This document shows, in pieces, positions 10,850 through 22,134 of a DNA stretch of 50,152 nt. The notes under the pieces were generated by a model. That model was not told where the DNA came from, ran no database searches, and saw nothing but the letters and a program-made list of their open reading frames with translations. The translations under genes and the position numbers were made by a program. The first letter of the stretch is position 1. The number at the start of each line of letters is the position of its first letter. The DNA comes from Vairimorpha apis BRL 01 (taxonomy: Eukaryota; Microsporidia; Nosematidae): the NCBI GenBank assembly GCA_000447185.1, contig KE647144.1, positions 1-50,152 on the forward strand. Reading direction: 5' to 3'.

Positions 10850-13380
10850 AAGCAATTTGCTCAAGTGTCAATGAATTTTTTGTACAAATAAAAATGTATG
10901 AAAAAATAAATCTTGTTTAAAAAAAAGGAGGAAATTGGTAAATTTTATTATAAAGAATAAGCATTTATGATAAAATTCCTTATACACATAAGTTATTAAA
11001 ATAAGATGGATATTTATAAAAATTATCTAAATACGTATAATATCAAATTAGTTTGAGAAAACATAAGAATATTTTTGACTTATAGAGAATTTTAATACAG
11101 AATTGTATAGAATAACAAAAAATCTTATAATTTTTCTGTAAAAATACAATTTTTGAAGCATAATTTGAAAATTTTATACGAAAAAAAAACGACTTTTGTC
11201 GATATCAGTCAATTTAGTTTATAATTTGAATTTTAACATTAACTTATCTTAAAAGTGGAATTAAAAGAGATCAAATTTTCGACGATTATATAGCTGAAGA
11301 TGTAAATGATCTTTATAACTTTTTTACTAATTTTCATTGTCTTTGTAAATAAATTTTATTAAATGTATAAAAAAGTTTGTCAAAAATTGAGCATCAACAA
11401 GGAAAATTTTACACTTATATAACTTTATTTACTTAAGACCAAAACTTTTAATGGTCAAATTTAAAACAAAATTTTTTGTTTAACTTTTATAAGTTAACAA
11501 CAAAATTTTATTTAATTTTATAAAAGAATAGATAATATAATGAATCATACTTTATGAAGCACAGAGAAAATATTTAATTTGTAAAAGAGCAAAAGAACTG
11601 ATTATGAATAATAAAGCAATTAAAAAGACAAACAATGATAGTTTAAAAATATTGGTCAAATGTTAAAAAGGTTTTTGATTCTGTTAAATATATATATTTT
11701 TTAATAATATTTAAATCTATTATTTACAATCTTTGATTACAAAAATTTTTAAAGAAATATTAAAAAACAAGTGTATTAACATAAAATATAAAAAAATAGA
11801 ATTTTTATATTTTTAAATAAATCATTGTCCTGTTAATGTTTGTCTTATTTGTTAATTCACCAATCAAAACATTGAAATTAGCTATACATTATTATAAATA
11901 AAAAATAATAATGTTAATACAGTACTAATCACTTTATTTTCATTGATTATTTTAAGTTGATAGCAAAAGACGATGATATATTTAAGAACACGATTAATAT
12001 AACTAAAAATTTTTTAAATTCATTTTTAAAGCAAATAATTATGAATTTGTTATTATTTAGCTATGTGGTCAAACATCGCTTTAATTATGTTTCTCAAAAA
12101 AGGATAAAAGTATTTTATTACAGCATAAATGAAGAATTTAACAAAAATTCTAGAGAAAAAATTAAAGAATACAATTATTTACAACACATATTATAACATA
12201 AAAAAACATATGAATTTGTTTAAAAAGTATAATAATATTAAAAATCTATATGATGATGTATTAGACATTACACATCAAGACAATTTGAAAATTAAAGATC
12301 AACTGTATATATGTTGCCATCAAATATTAAAAGGTTGTTTTGCTTATAGAAGAATAAATAAATGAATTAAAAATATAAAGAATAGTAATTATAATATTTT
12401 AATACACCTTATAACATATCAAACTATTTATCAAGATTTTTTAAGAATAAGAGCTTTTTAAATGAAGAAGTTATCAATTTTTTTTTAAAAGATTAAACCT
12501 ACATTTAGGTCAAATACAATATAAAAGGAAAAGATATTAAAAGACTTTAAAGAGCTAAAATTTACTGTCAAACAATTTTAAAAACAAAAAATCATATGAA
12601 AAACTCTTGTCTAGATTGACAATTCAGTATTCTCGTAAACAAACTCTTCAAATCGCTAAACAAAATAAATATAAGTTTAAATGAAAAAGATAAACTTTGT
12701 TTTGTTTAACATAAAAATGTATTTTTAGGTGTTAATAGTACATATTCTTACTGTAATTGCAAGAGAAATACAATAAAAACTTGGCGATAAAATGTCAAAT
12801 AATAATTAAATTGATAATACTATAGAAATAACGAAATATAAATGTGTGTGCTTATAACATAAATTAAATAAGTTGTTTGAACATCGAAGAAAATAATATA
12901 AAATCTTTGATCAACGAAAAATTGACTTATAAGTAAATACAATACCTAATTATGTAAAATTTTATCTAACAAACCTGATATTTGTATTAAATTAAGAGAA
13001 AAAATAATTAATATTATAGAATTAGAAATATCAAGAATATTTAACTTAAAAACAGTAGAAATTGAAAAAAAAGGAAATATGGGTTTTTTAAAAAAAGACT
13101 ATCAATAATTGTATATATTAAATGAATTTGAAAAATTTATTTGAAAAACGACAGCATATATGCGAAAACTAAATATATACAATAAAAGTGAATAAATATA
13201 GGGTTTTAATAATTTAAAAGATGTTTAAAAGTGTATAGCTTAATAAGCAAGGTTAGTATTGCTATGAAGGCAATTTAAGGACATACTTCATAAATTTACA
13301 TTTAGTGGATAAGATTTAAAAAATTTAATAGTAAACAAAATATGTGGCATCACAGATTAGTTTCTTTGTTGTTAAGCTAA
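10850..13380 (+). pseudogene. Long decayed coding region, unidentified
   Basis: About 2.5 kb with base composition and codon-like periodicity unlike the flanking low-complexity DNA. Coding-looking plus-strand fragments appear in changing frames: around 11270-11350 (RDQIFDDYIAEDVNDLYNFF), 11957-12196 and 12129-12365 (two overlapping frames of about 78 codons), and 12964-13195 (a run of about 75 codons broken by in-frame TAA and TGA, ending AYMRKLNIYNKSE). In-frame stops outside A/T runs and the lack of a CCC-ATG start point to true decay rather than sequencing slips. No family recognised; a dead mobile-element or lineage-specific gene is possible. Confidence 0.5.
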
Positions 13381-14653
13381 TTCATTTACTAATTAAAAAA
13401 ATTATTATTTTTTTATCAAGATATAATGAAGAAAATATATTATATAATTATTTATATTTATTTTAGAACTATCAAATATTTTATTATAAATAAATATAAA
13501 TAAATTATTTTATAAAAAATTTAATTTTTTTTATTAAGATAAAACATCTTTTAATACAGTCAAATTTCATATTTGTTTTTAATGTATATAAAAAACAAAT
13601 AAATACTATTTAAATGAAAATATTTAATTTTTATTTAAAATTTTGTTTTTTAATGTATACATAATTTGTATGTTAAAATAATGAATAGTTTGAAAAGAAA
13701 AGTTTATTTATTTACAATATAATTTAAATGATAATATATAAATACTATAATTAAACATTAAAATTTTAAGTTTGTATTATGAATATAAAACGTAAAATTA
13801 ATTTTTTTATTTACAAAATTATAAAAATTTATTGAATAAAACTTAAATTCTCATTTTTGTTTCGATAAATAAATTGAACTCAAACTTTTATTATTAATTT
13901 TATTACCTAATTTGTAAAATAACATAAAATAAATCTAATTGATTTGATTTTTAATTATTTGAATTAATAACTTGAAATTACTTGTTAAAAATTTCAGTAA
14001 TCAAACGAAATTAATTATAAAAATATATATATGTTTTAATAGATTTGTTTAAATTAAAGAATATTTTTAAAATTTTAACAAAAATGAAAGTTATTATTTT
14101 ATGGTTTTTGTTCTCTATTAAAAAGAAAAAATTAATTATAAAATTACTATTAAAATTGTTTAACTTATTTATTTTTTTATAAATATATTCTAAGTTAAAA
14201 TATATTTTACTTTAGTTTAATCAAATTAAAAATGATTTGGCAATCGAATACAACATTTCATTTTTTTATTTTTTAAATTAAAATTTTCAACTAAAACAAT
14301 CTTTTAGTTTGTTAACTAATTAAATGATTATTGAATTTTTTTAAACTTATAAAATTTGTTAAATAAAAAATTTATCTGACTTAAATATATTATATGTGAA
14401 TTATAACAGTTCATTATTACTTTTTCCAAACAATTTTTATACTTATCTTAAACATAATTTAAATCGTTATTTAAATATTTAATTATTTCATATATCCTAA
14501 TAATAAGTAAAAAATAACAAACAATAAAATTTTAAAAACATTTAGTTTTATTATAAAATAATTAAAAGCTATAAATAAAACGTATTTAATTATAGTTTAC
14601 GTTAAATGTGAAATATATAAATATTAAATTCTCTTTCTATTATAAATTTAAAA
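13381..14653. other. AT-rich intergenic region downstream of RRN3
   Basis: No supported feature. The first bases downstream of the RRN3 stop (14590-14653) may encode about 18 more RRN3 residues if one A is missing at the end of that frame. Confidence 0.5.
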
Positions 14654-15508
14654 TCATTTTTTAAATTCTATGTACTTATCTTTATATAAATTTCTTATTT
14701 TTTGAAATATTGATTTATCAAATGGAAAAGTATATAATGAAAAGTTTTCTAAACTTTCAAAATTCTTAAACTTATAATCAAACAATTCACAAAAAGTTTC
14801 TACAAGAAAAGAATTCATAAGTTTATAAATATCATTGTTAAATACATAATTAAATATTCCAACACATTTATTAATAATATCTCTTTTAAAACAGCATATA
14901 TATAATAATCCTTGGGTAGCCAAAACATAATTTAATGATGTTCCTTTTTTTAGTTGTTTTACATAATCAACATATTCATAAATTGCATCATAACTTGCAA
15001 TATCACAACGTGCTACAAAAGAAGTAAAAAATGGTATGTAAACTATAGGATTGGATTTAATATTTTCCAAATAAAAATATAGTACAGCTTTTGGTCTAAT
15101 TAAACCTAGTCTAAAAAATAAAAATTGAATTGTGCTAGTTTTATAAAATGGTATTTTAGAAAAACAATCTAGTAAAACACTAGTTTTTATATTTTTAATA
15201 TATCCATCTACTTTTTCATAAATTACAATAAATAGTTGAATTTTTTCACGTATTATACCATATAACGGATTATCTATAGGCGTATCATACGAAATTATAA
15301 TATCATTCCAGTCTTCTTCTGAAATGGAATCATATATCGAACTTATATATACGTCCAAATCTATGAGTGTAAAAATTATTTTCTTAAAAATTGGTTTAGT
15401 AATAATTTTATGATTCATATATTCTATATACTTATCGATATTTGACAAATTTATAGTATCAGTTTTCAGATTTTTTATCAATTCTATTTTCTTTTTAAAA
15501 GTGAGCAT
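14654..15508 (-). CDS. RRN3: RNA polymerase I initiation factor Rrn3
   Basis: Bridges RNA polymerase I to its promoter factors for rRNA transcription in the nucleolus. 284 residues against about 600 in yeast, so strongly reduced. HEAT-like helices throughout. Diagnostic segments are the PFFTSFVARCD helix (family: the GSF.aRA motif), LATQGLLYICCFKRD (family: .CQA.FYIFCFR) and TFPFDKSIFQKIRNLY near the end (family: FPFDPYLL..S). CCC (GGG at 15519-15521) lies 10 bases before the ATG. The downstream A run may hide a one-base deletion that would add about 18 residues ending near 14595; I kept the visible stop. Confidence 0.82.
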   Translation of the reverse strand: MLTFKKKIELIKNLKTDTINLSNIDKYIEYMNHKIITKPIFKKIIFTLIDLDVYISSIYDSISEEDWNDIIISYDTPIDNPLYGIIREKIQLFIVIYEKVDGYIKNIKTSVLLDCFSKIPFYKTSTIQFLFFRLGLIRPKAVLYFYLENIKSNPIVYIPFFTSFVARCDIASYDAIYEYVDYVKQLKKGTSLNYVLATQGLLYICCFKRDIINKCVGIFNYVFNNDIYKLMNSFLVETFCELFDYKFKNFESLENFSLYTFPFDKSIFQKIRNLYKDKYIEFKK

Positions 15509-17333
15509 TTTTAGTAGAGGGTAAATAAAAAATTATTAATTGAATCTAAAAACATTTAAATAAATTTATTTTAAAGCAACATATTTTATACTTTAAAAAG
15601 TATATAATTTACAATAAATAAAACATAAAAATAAAAGTAGTTTGTATAAAAATAATTTTTTTTCTTTTTATAAAAAAATAATTTTAATTACTACTAAAAA
15701 ATGTTGAATATTTTGTATATATAAATAGTCTAACATAAAATATATAGTTTTGAGATAACAAATTTGATAAATATTTTAATTTCACAAATTTTTAAATTTA
15801 CACAATATAAATATGTAAAAAAAATATGGCAAAAAATATGTTATTTATTTAATATGTATTTTTATTGTTTTTCACTTGCATTATTTTAACATAAATTTAT
15901 TTAAGTTAAAATTATAAAAATAAAAAAAATATTTTTATGTACAATATATCTAAATAAATATTACAATAATTTTTAATAAAACTAATATAAGTATTTTTTT
16001 ATTAAAATAAGAATATTTTTCGTTTTTTAAAAAAATAAAAATAATTTACTAGAAAATTACATATATAATCAAAAAGACTTATTTATAAATAAAATGCTTT
16101 TATATCATTTTTAATATTTAGAATATTAGACATATTAATTTATGACAAAAATATAACTATATATAACAATTTAAAATAACATATTTGTAATAAATTTGAT
16201 TTTGTAATTTGTTTTAATATTAAGATTTAATGTTTTATAAAGTTAAAAGTATTATTTTTAATTTGTAATCTAATATCATCATTGTAAAAACAATTTTAAA
16301 AATATAATTATAACAAGAATAGTAAATTTATAATATTATATCTTATTAAATATATTAAAAAATATTTTTTGTCTACATTTTTTATACTATATTAAAAAAA
16401 GATAATAATTCTACAATTTATAACAAGTGAATTTAATATATCTTAAAAATTTTATTTGTAACAACTTTAATACTAAATAACAGAACAACTGTATTTTACT
16501 TTCAATTAACGATAAACTTTAATTATTTTATTTTTATATATAAATTTTAAAATATCTATAAACAAATAACAAAATAAACAAAACATAAACTATTTATGTT
16601 TTTTTAATTTGATATAATATTTATTTTTGTAGTATTTTTAACAAAAACACATTTTTTAATAAATTAATTTATATAAATAAAAATACTTGTTTTTTTATAC
16701 ATAAGTGATTAAAAACAAAAAAATATTTAATTGTTATATATTTAAGAATTGCTTAAATACTTAATGATTCAATAATTTTGATAATTTTTTTAACGAAAAA
16801 TTAAAAAATTTAAATAAACATATCTTTTAAAATATTAAAAATAATGATATTATTAAATATTTTAACAAATCAAAATTTTGAATAATGTTTATATTACAAT
16901 AGAAAAAATTTAAATAGAAAAATTAACATTTTTTTAAATCTATTTAATAATATATTTATTTTTGAAATATATAATCAATACATTTCAAATCATATGTTAA
17001 ATACAAAATTTAAATACATGTAATTATAAAAATGAGAATTGGAAGAAATTATATTTTATTTTAAAAATTAACAAATATAATTTGCATGGTATATTAACAA
17101 AAAGCTAGTAAATAATTTTTTATTTATTTAAAAAGGTTTAAATAATAATATTAAAATTATCCTTTTTGATAAGTTTTTTTTAATTTGAAATAAATAATCA
17201 AAAAATTTGACAATTATATGATAATTGTTATAAAAAAAATATTATTGTTATTTAATCACGAAATACTCTAGTAATATAAAAATACTGAAATCATAAAGGT
17301 TATTTAAATAAAATATTTTGTAAAACTAAAAAT
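15509..17333. other. Gene desert of 1.8 kb
   Basis: Near-pure A/T low complexity with no reading frame above background and no RNA gene. It separates RRN3 from tRNA-Val. Confidence 0.55.
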
Positions 17334-17405
17334 GCTCTTGTCCGGGATCGAACCGGAGACCTCATCCGTGTAAAGGATGCGTGATAACCACTACACTACA
17401 AGAGC
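17334..17405 (-). tRNA. tRNA-Val (anticodon UAC)
   Basis: A 72-base cloverleaf on the minus strand. The acceptor stem is GCTCTTG/CAAGAGC. The anticodon stem CATCC/GGATG encloses loop TTTACAC with anticodon TAC. The T arm is TCCGG-TTCGATC-CCGGA. The D arm GTGT...ATCAC resembles other eukaryotic tRNA-Val. No intron. A T5 run directly follows on the coding strand, fitting RNA polymerase III termination. Confidence 0.95.
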
Positions 17406-17642
17406 TATTATAGCAATATAACAGTAATAATACATCAGATGTTTATTTATTATACTTGTTTTAATTTTTACATTTATAGCATGTTTTAAATAACTCTAAA
17501 AATAATTGCTTGTTTATATTTTTCTTGATAGAATTTTAATTTTAAATTATATATACTTTTAAATAATTACATTTTTAAAAAAAATTCAAATTGACCATAT
17601 GTTTATTGGGTCATTTTTTTTAAAATAAAAAATAAATACAAG

Positions 17643-18311
17643 ATGTTATTTACAAAATACCATCAGTCAACTAACAAAAAGAATTTATATGCAAATAATT
17701 TACGAATAAAATTCAGAAACATTTTGTTAAATTACTTTTTTTTAAAAAAAGATTTAACTCATATTTTTACCAATATTACATTTATTTTTATTAAACTTCT
17801 TTATAAAAAATCAATTCTTTCAATATACACAAGATTAATATTTTTAGGATTAATTTATGTAGGAGATGTGCCGTTAGGTATTAAACAAAATACTGTCATA
17901 AAAGAAAGTTTAAATTTGATATTTAATGTTTTACTTGATTTGCAAATATTTTTTCAAAAAAATTTTTATTTAATTTTTATTATTTTAAATCAAGATATTG
18001 TTTTTATTAAATTAAGTATAATGTTTGCATTTTCAATTTACAATTTGCTTATAAATGTTATAATTGATATTTTAGAATTGTTTAGAGGAAAAACTTATAA
18101 TAAACTTAAAAAAAGATACGACTCGGTTGAACTTACAATTGATCAAATTATATTGAGTGTGTTATTATTTAGTATATCGATTTTAGTGTATATAAATGTC
18201 ATAATATATTATATAAAATATATTATAGTTTATATTGTGTTTGTTATATTACTAATAGCAGAAAATTTAATTTTTTTATCCATTTATAAATTACTTGGCA
18301 AAAAAATTTAA
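17643..18311 (+). CDS. GPI1: GPI1/PIG-Q, subunit of GPI-GlcNAc transferase
   Basis: Membrane subunit of the ER enzyme that transfers GlcNAc to phosphatidylinositol, the first step of GPI-anchor synthesis. 222 residues, several hydrophobic segments, against about 600 in yeast. The key region is residues 140-190: LFRGKTYNKLKKRYDSVEL followed by TIDQIILSVLLFSISIL. This matches the family pattern RGKK.NVLR.R.DS..YDLDQLLLGT.LFTLL. The ATG used has no CCC nearby; the closest is GGG at 17608-17610, about 33 bases upstream, so the start is less certain than usual. GPI2 of the same complex lies about 14 kb away. Confidence 0.75.
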   Translation: MLFTKYHQSTNKKNLYANNLRIKFRNILLNYFFLKKDLTHIFTNITFIFIKLLYKKSILSIYTRLIFLGLIYVGDVPLGIKQNTVIKESLNLIFNVLLDLQIFFQKNFYLIFIILNQDIVFIKLSIMFAFSIYNLLINVIIDILELFRGKTYNKLKKRYDSVELTIDQIILSVLLFSISILVYINVIIYYIKYIIVYIVFVILLIAENLIFLSIYKLLGKKI

Positions 18312-18521
18312 AAGAAAGTATTAATTTATATGATTTTTTAGTTTACAATTTATGTAAAAAATTAAACATCAAAAATATTTTTTTAGGAAAAATCAATATG
18401 AAATATTAATTAAAATTAAAAATGTCATATTTAATTATATACATAAAATTTAAATAAATAAATTATTTATACATTTTTTATGTTTATAATAAAATAAAAA
18501 AAATTCAATGTTTTGGCCCTC

Positions 18522-19292
18522 ATGTTAGAAAATACTTTAATTGTTCATCCTTTAGTTCTTTTGTCTGCAGTAGATCATTATAAAAGAATGGGAACACCTA
18601 GAGTTATCGGTATTCTTTTAGGAACAGATGATGATCATATAACTAATAGTTTTGCTATACCATTTGAAGAAGACGAAGAAAATTGGTTTTATGATATTTC
18701 TTATCTTTACTCAATGTTTGATCTTTTCCATAGAGTAAATAGTAAAGAAAAAATTGTTGAATGGTATCATACTGGACCTCAGATGTGTAAAAATGATATT
18801 GAAATTACAAAATCTTTAATAAAAATTGTAAAAAATCCGTATTTAATAATAATAAACATTCATTCTGATAATTATGATCTTCCTGTTCAAATATTTAGGT
18901 TAAATAAACAAAAAGAATTTGTGCATGTAAATGCTACAATAGAAGCGGAAGAAGCAGAAGAAGTAGGAGTTGAACATCTAATTAGAGACATGAGGCAAGA
19001 AATGTCTGGTAGTTTAAAAGACAGAGTTAATACAATTAAAGAATCTTTAAAAATGTATTTTAAAGTATTAAAAAGTGCAGAAGACTATCTTATGGATGTA
19101 AAAAATGGTAATATTGACTACAGGCATGAAATAATTAATTTGTTGCAAGATGTTATAAATTCTATGCCAAAACTTGATTGTGATTTAGATTATGATGTTA
19201 GTAATATTTACTTGTGTGAGATGATCAAAACAACTGTAAGTTTAAATGATTTAAAGAAAAATAGGATGGAAAATGAAATTGCAAGCATATAA
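18522..19292 (+). CDS. RPN8: 26S proteasome regulatory subunit Rpn8
   Basis: Lid subunit of the 26S proteasome and partner of the deubiquitinase Rpn11. 256 residues, intact. An N-terminal MPN domain (residues 5-130) starts TLIVHPLVLLSAVDHYKR. It contains GILLGTDDD, DLFHRVNSKEKIVEWYHTGP and IHSDNYDLPVQ-type segments. The zinc-binding JAMM residues are absent, as expected for Rpn8. The C-terminal half is helical. The start at 18522 is chosen because CCC at 18517-18519 lies just upstream; the frame is also open further upstream but has no other ATG in it. Confidence 0.93.
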   Translation: MLENTLIVHPLVLLSAVDHYKRMGTPRVIGILLGTDDDHITNSFAIPFEEDEENWFYDISYLYSMFDLFHRVNSKEKIVEWYHTGPQMCKNDIEITKSLIKIVKNPYLIIINIHSDNYDLPVQIFRLNKQKEFVHVNATIEAEEAEEVGVEHLIRDMRQEMSGSLKDRVNTIKESLKMYFKVLKSAEDYLMDVKNGNIDYRHEIINLLQDVINSMPKLDCDLDYDVSNIYLCEMIKTTVSLNDLKKNRMENEIASI

Positions 19293-21105
19293 ATAAAACA
19301 TTGAATGCTATAAATGTCATAGTTTTTTTAATTATATTTTATCACTTAAAATTATTTTTTTAGAAGTAAAAACTTTTAATATTTATTATCTAACAAACAT
19401 GAATATATTCCACATAGGAAAATAAAAATTCAACTTATCTGTTTTTTATTAAATAATATAAAGTAAATATTAAACTTTTAAATTAAATATATAATTATTT
19501 GTGTTTTATATTTTAGATATTAAAAAAAATAATAGAATAATATTTACATCAGACAGCAAGAATATTTATTTTTTTAAAAGTTGAATTTTTTTACAAATTA
19601 TTTCTTTAATAACTTAAAGTAATTTTCATTTAAATATATTAGTTTTACATGCTTATAAAAATAAAATTTATTCTGTTTTTACTTTTTTGATAAACGAAAA
19701 TTCATAACCATGAACTTGATTTAACAAAAATAAAAACTCAGAGTTTATGTTGTATTTTTAAATTATAACACATTTAATGAACATATATAAGTTTTAAAAA
19801 TTTTAAATGTCTTATTTTTTTATAATTTGTTAATTTAATAGTATCAATATTTCTTTTTGATTATGGCATCAAAATATTTTTTTATACATATTTTTTAATA
19901 TTTAGATATTTTATATATAAAACATTAACTATTTAAATAAAAACATATACTATTAATGTTCATTTTATGTGTTAATAATTTAGAGAAAAAAACAAAACTT
20001 TAAAATTATAAATTAAAAAATTTAGTTAAGATAAATAAATAAGTTTTAACTTTTTAAAAATAAAACTTATAATGTATTAAGTATAATGAACATTTCATTT
20101 AACATAATTTAATTTTGCAACTATTTAAAAAAATATAACATCTTTTAATTATATTACTTTTATAAACTATATTAAATAAAACATAATTATATATAAATCT
20201 TATGTTATTTAAGTTCTTATCAATTAAATACGTTATTAAGTTTCAATTTGTATTAACTATTTAAAAAATTTAATTCTTAGACGATTTGTAAAGTTTTAAT
20301 TCAATGACATTTAAATTTTTAATTACTTTTTTTCTAAAGTCTAGTAAAATTTTTCTTTAGATTTTGTAATTTGTGTTGTCAAATGTTTTTTTATTTATAT
20401 TTTATAAACATAAAAGTTTATATTGCATTTTCAAATAATTTTACTAGATAATTTATTAATTTTAAATTTTTATATAATATAAAAGAATATTTAACTGTTT
20501 TAACTATTTAATAACAAATTATATTAGAATATTACAGATTATGCAATATAAATTTTTAAAAGAAAATTTAAAATGATAAGTTTACATATGATTAACTATT
20601 TTTTCAATTGTATATAATACAATTAAAATTTTTACATAAATTTAATAGTATAATCTGTATAAAAAATATTAAATGTTAATTAAAAGCAAATTTAAATTTT
20701 TTTTATGAAAAATTTTTAATTCATATATTAACAACTAAAACCTTTTTAATAAAACTATAATTTAGTTTAAAAAAAATAAAAAGTATTTTTAAAGTTTAAT
20801 TTTTTTATATGTAAAAATTAAAAAAATATTCTTAAATATTTAAAATACATGTAAAATATTACACAAACTAGTATGTACATATTTTTTATACTAAATATTT
20901 TTTCTTTATTATTAAAAGACATCATTTATCTTTTTCGATTTATTAAATAAAAAATTAAAATTTAATATTTACATAACTAAAATTTTTTAATTTTCTATTC
21001 AATCTACTATAATAAATCTTAAATAAATATTTTTTTAATTTATATTTTTATAAAAAAAAGAGTTTATAAAATTTTAAGTTTTATAATGAAAATTCATATA
21101 GATCT
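19293..21105. other. Gene desert of 1.8 kb
   Basis: A/T low complexity between the convergent RPN8 and EAF7-like genes. No feature supported. Confidence 0.55.
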
Positions 21106-21396
21106 TTAATTATTATTTTGTATGTGTAAATCATCAAAAAGATCATTTTGATCATATTGTCGAATTTCATATTTTTTATTAATATCTTTATCAATTTTTA
21201 CTCTATCATATTTAGCATATAAAAAATCCCATATATAATCACAATTAATTACATTTGGTTGTTTCAACTTTTTTAAAATCAAAATCATCACAAAATGTCT
21301 GAACATACCAAACGGTTTGTGTCTACCTAAAGCTTTCAATACACGAATGGTAATATTTACATCTGTAAGTGAAAATTTTTTAATTTGTTTTACCAT
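21106..21396 (-). CDS. EAF7: EAF7/MRGBP-like NuA4 subunit
   Basis: Likely subunit of the NuA4 histone acetyltransferase. 96 residues, consisting of little more than the family core. IRVLKALGRHKPFGMFRHF, then MILILKKL, then YIWDFLYAKYD matches the Eaf7/MRGBP pattern of F.Al...KPvG..kHF.m..i...l.....s...iW..L...YD. A short acidic/Asn tail follows. CCC (GGG at 21402-21404) lies 5 bases before the ATG. Animal and yeast homologues are about 200-425 residues, so this is a minimal form. Confidence 0.7.
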   Translation of the reverse strand: MVKQIKKFSLTDVNITIRVLKALGRHKPFGMFRHFVMILILKKLKQPNVINCDYIWDFLYAKYDRVKIDKDINKKYEIRQYDQNDLFDDLHIQNNN

Positions 21397-21683
21397 AATT
21401 AGGGATAATTGTAATTTAAATAGCTGTTTATAATTAATATTTTTGATTTTGATTAATCTATATATTGTTATTTTGATAATCTAAAAATTTTGTTAATAAT
21501 ATTATTTTTTTATTTAAAAGATATATCATTATGTTAATTCTAATATTTTGATTAATAAAATTTAAATGTAATTGAAATTTTCATTTATCTAAGTTATGAT
21601 AAAAGAATGTTTTTTAATCATTCGTAATAAATAAATAATTATAAATTTTTTTATAAATATATAATATATGTATGTTTTATATC

Positions 21684-21755
21684 AGCACGGTGGCGCAGAG
21701 GTAGCGCGTCGGGCTCATAATCCGAAGGTCGATGGTTCGAATCCATCCTGTGCTA
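21684..21755 (+). tRNA. tRNA-Met (CAU), probably initiator
   Basis: A 72-base cloverleaf including discriminator A. The acceptor AGCACGG/CTGTGCT has an A1-U72 pair, a mark of eukaryotic initiators. Anticodon stem TCGGG/TCCGA encloses loop CTCATAA with anticodon CAT; the third G-C pair seen in most initiators is G-U here. The T loop is TTCGAAT, the elongator type, where most eukaryotic initiators have A54 and A60. The identity Met is firm; initiator is likely but mixed. A T5 run follows for RNA polymerase III termination. Confidence 0.93.
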
Positions 21756-22134
21756 TTTTTACTTTAAATCAAAAGTAATTTTATATTTTTTCTTCTTTTT
21801 ATTTGAATAATATAGCTTATATATTTTGCTTAAATTAAATTAATTTGTTTTAATATTTTAATAAAAAAATTTATTTTTAATGATTTTTTTGATATTAAAA
21901 TAATGTCTTTACTTATCCTATTATCTTTTAAATCATATTTTAAAATAAATTTTATAAAAATTTTATATAAAAACTTAATTAGAAACTCTAATTTTAAATT
22001 GTTAAATTTTGTTTATATATAAAAAAAGAGTAATTATTTTATGTAAAAATATTGATTAGTATTTAATTTTAAAATTAGAAACAATACTATACAAAATTAT
22101 AAATTGATGTAAATTAATAAATTAAATATTTTAG
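21756..22134. other. AT-rich intergenic region
   Basis: Only the poly-T after the tRNA is notable. Confidence 0.5.

Noticed and set aside
15509..17333. CRISPR array, satellite or origin in the long deserts
   Set aside because: No regularly spaced repeats or clear tandem units; only A/T low complexity is visible.
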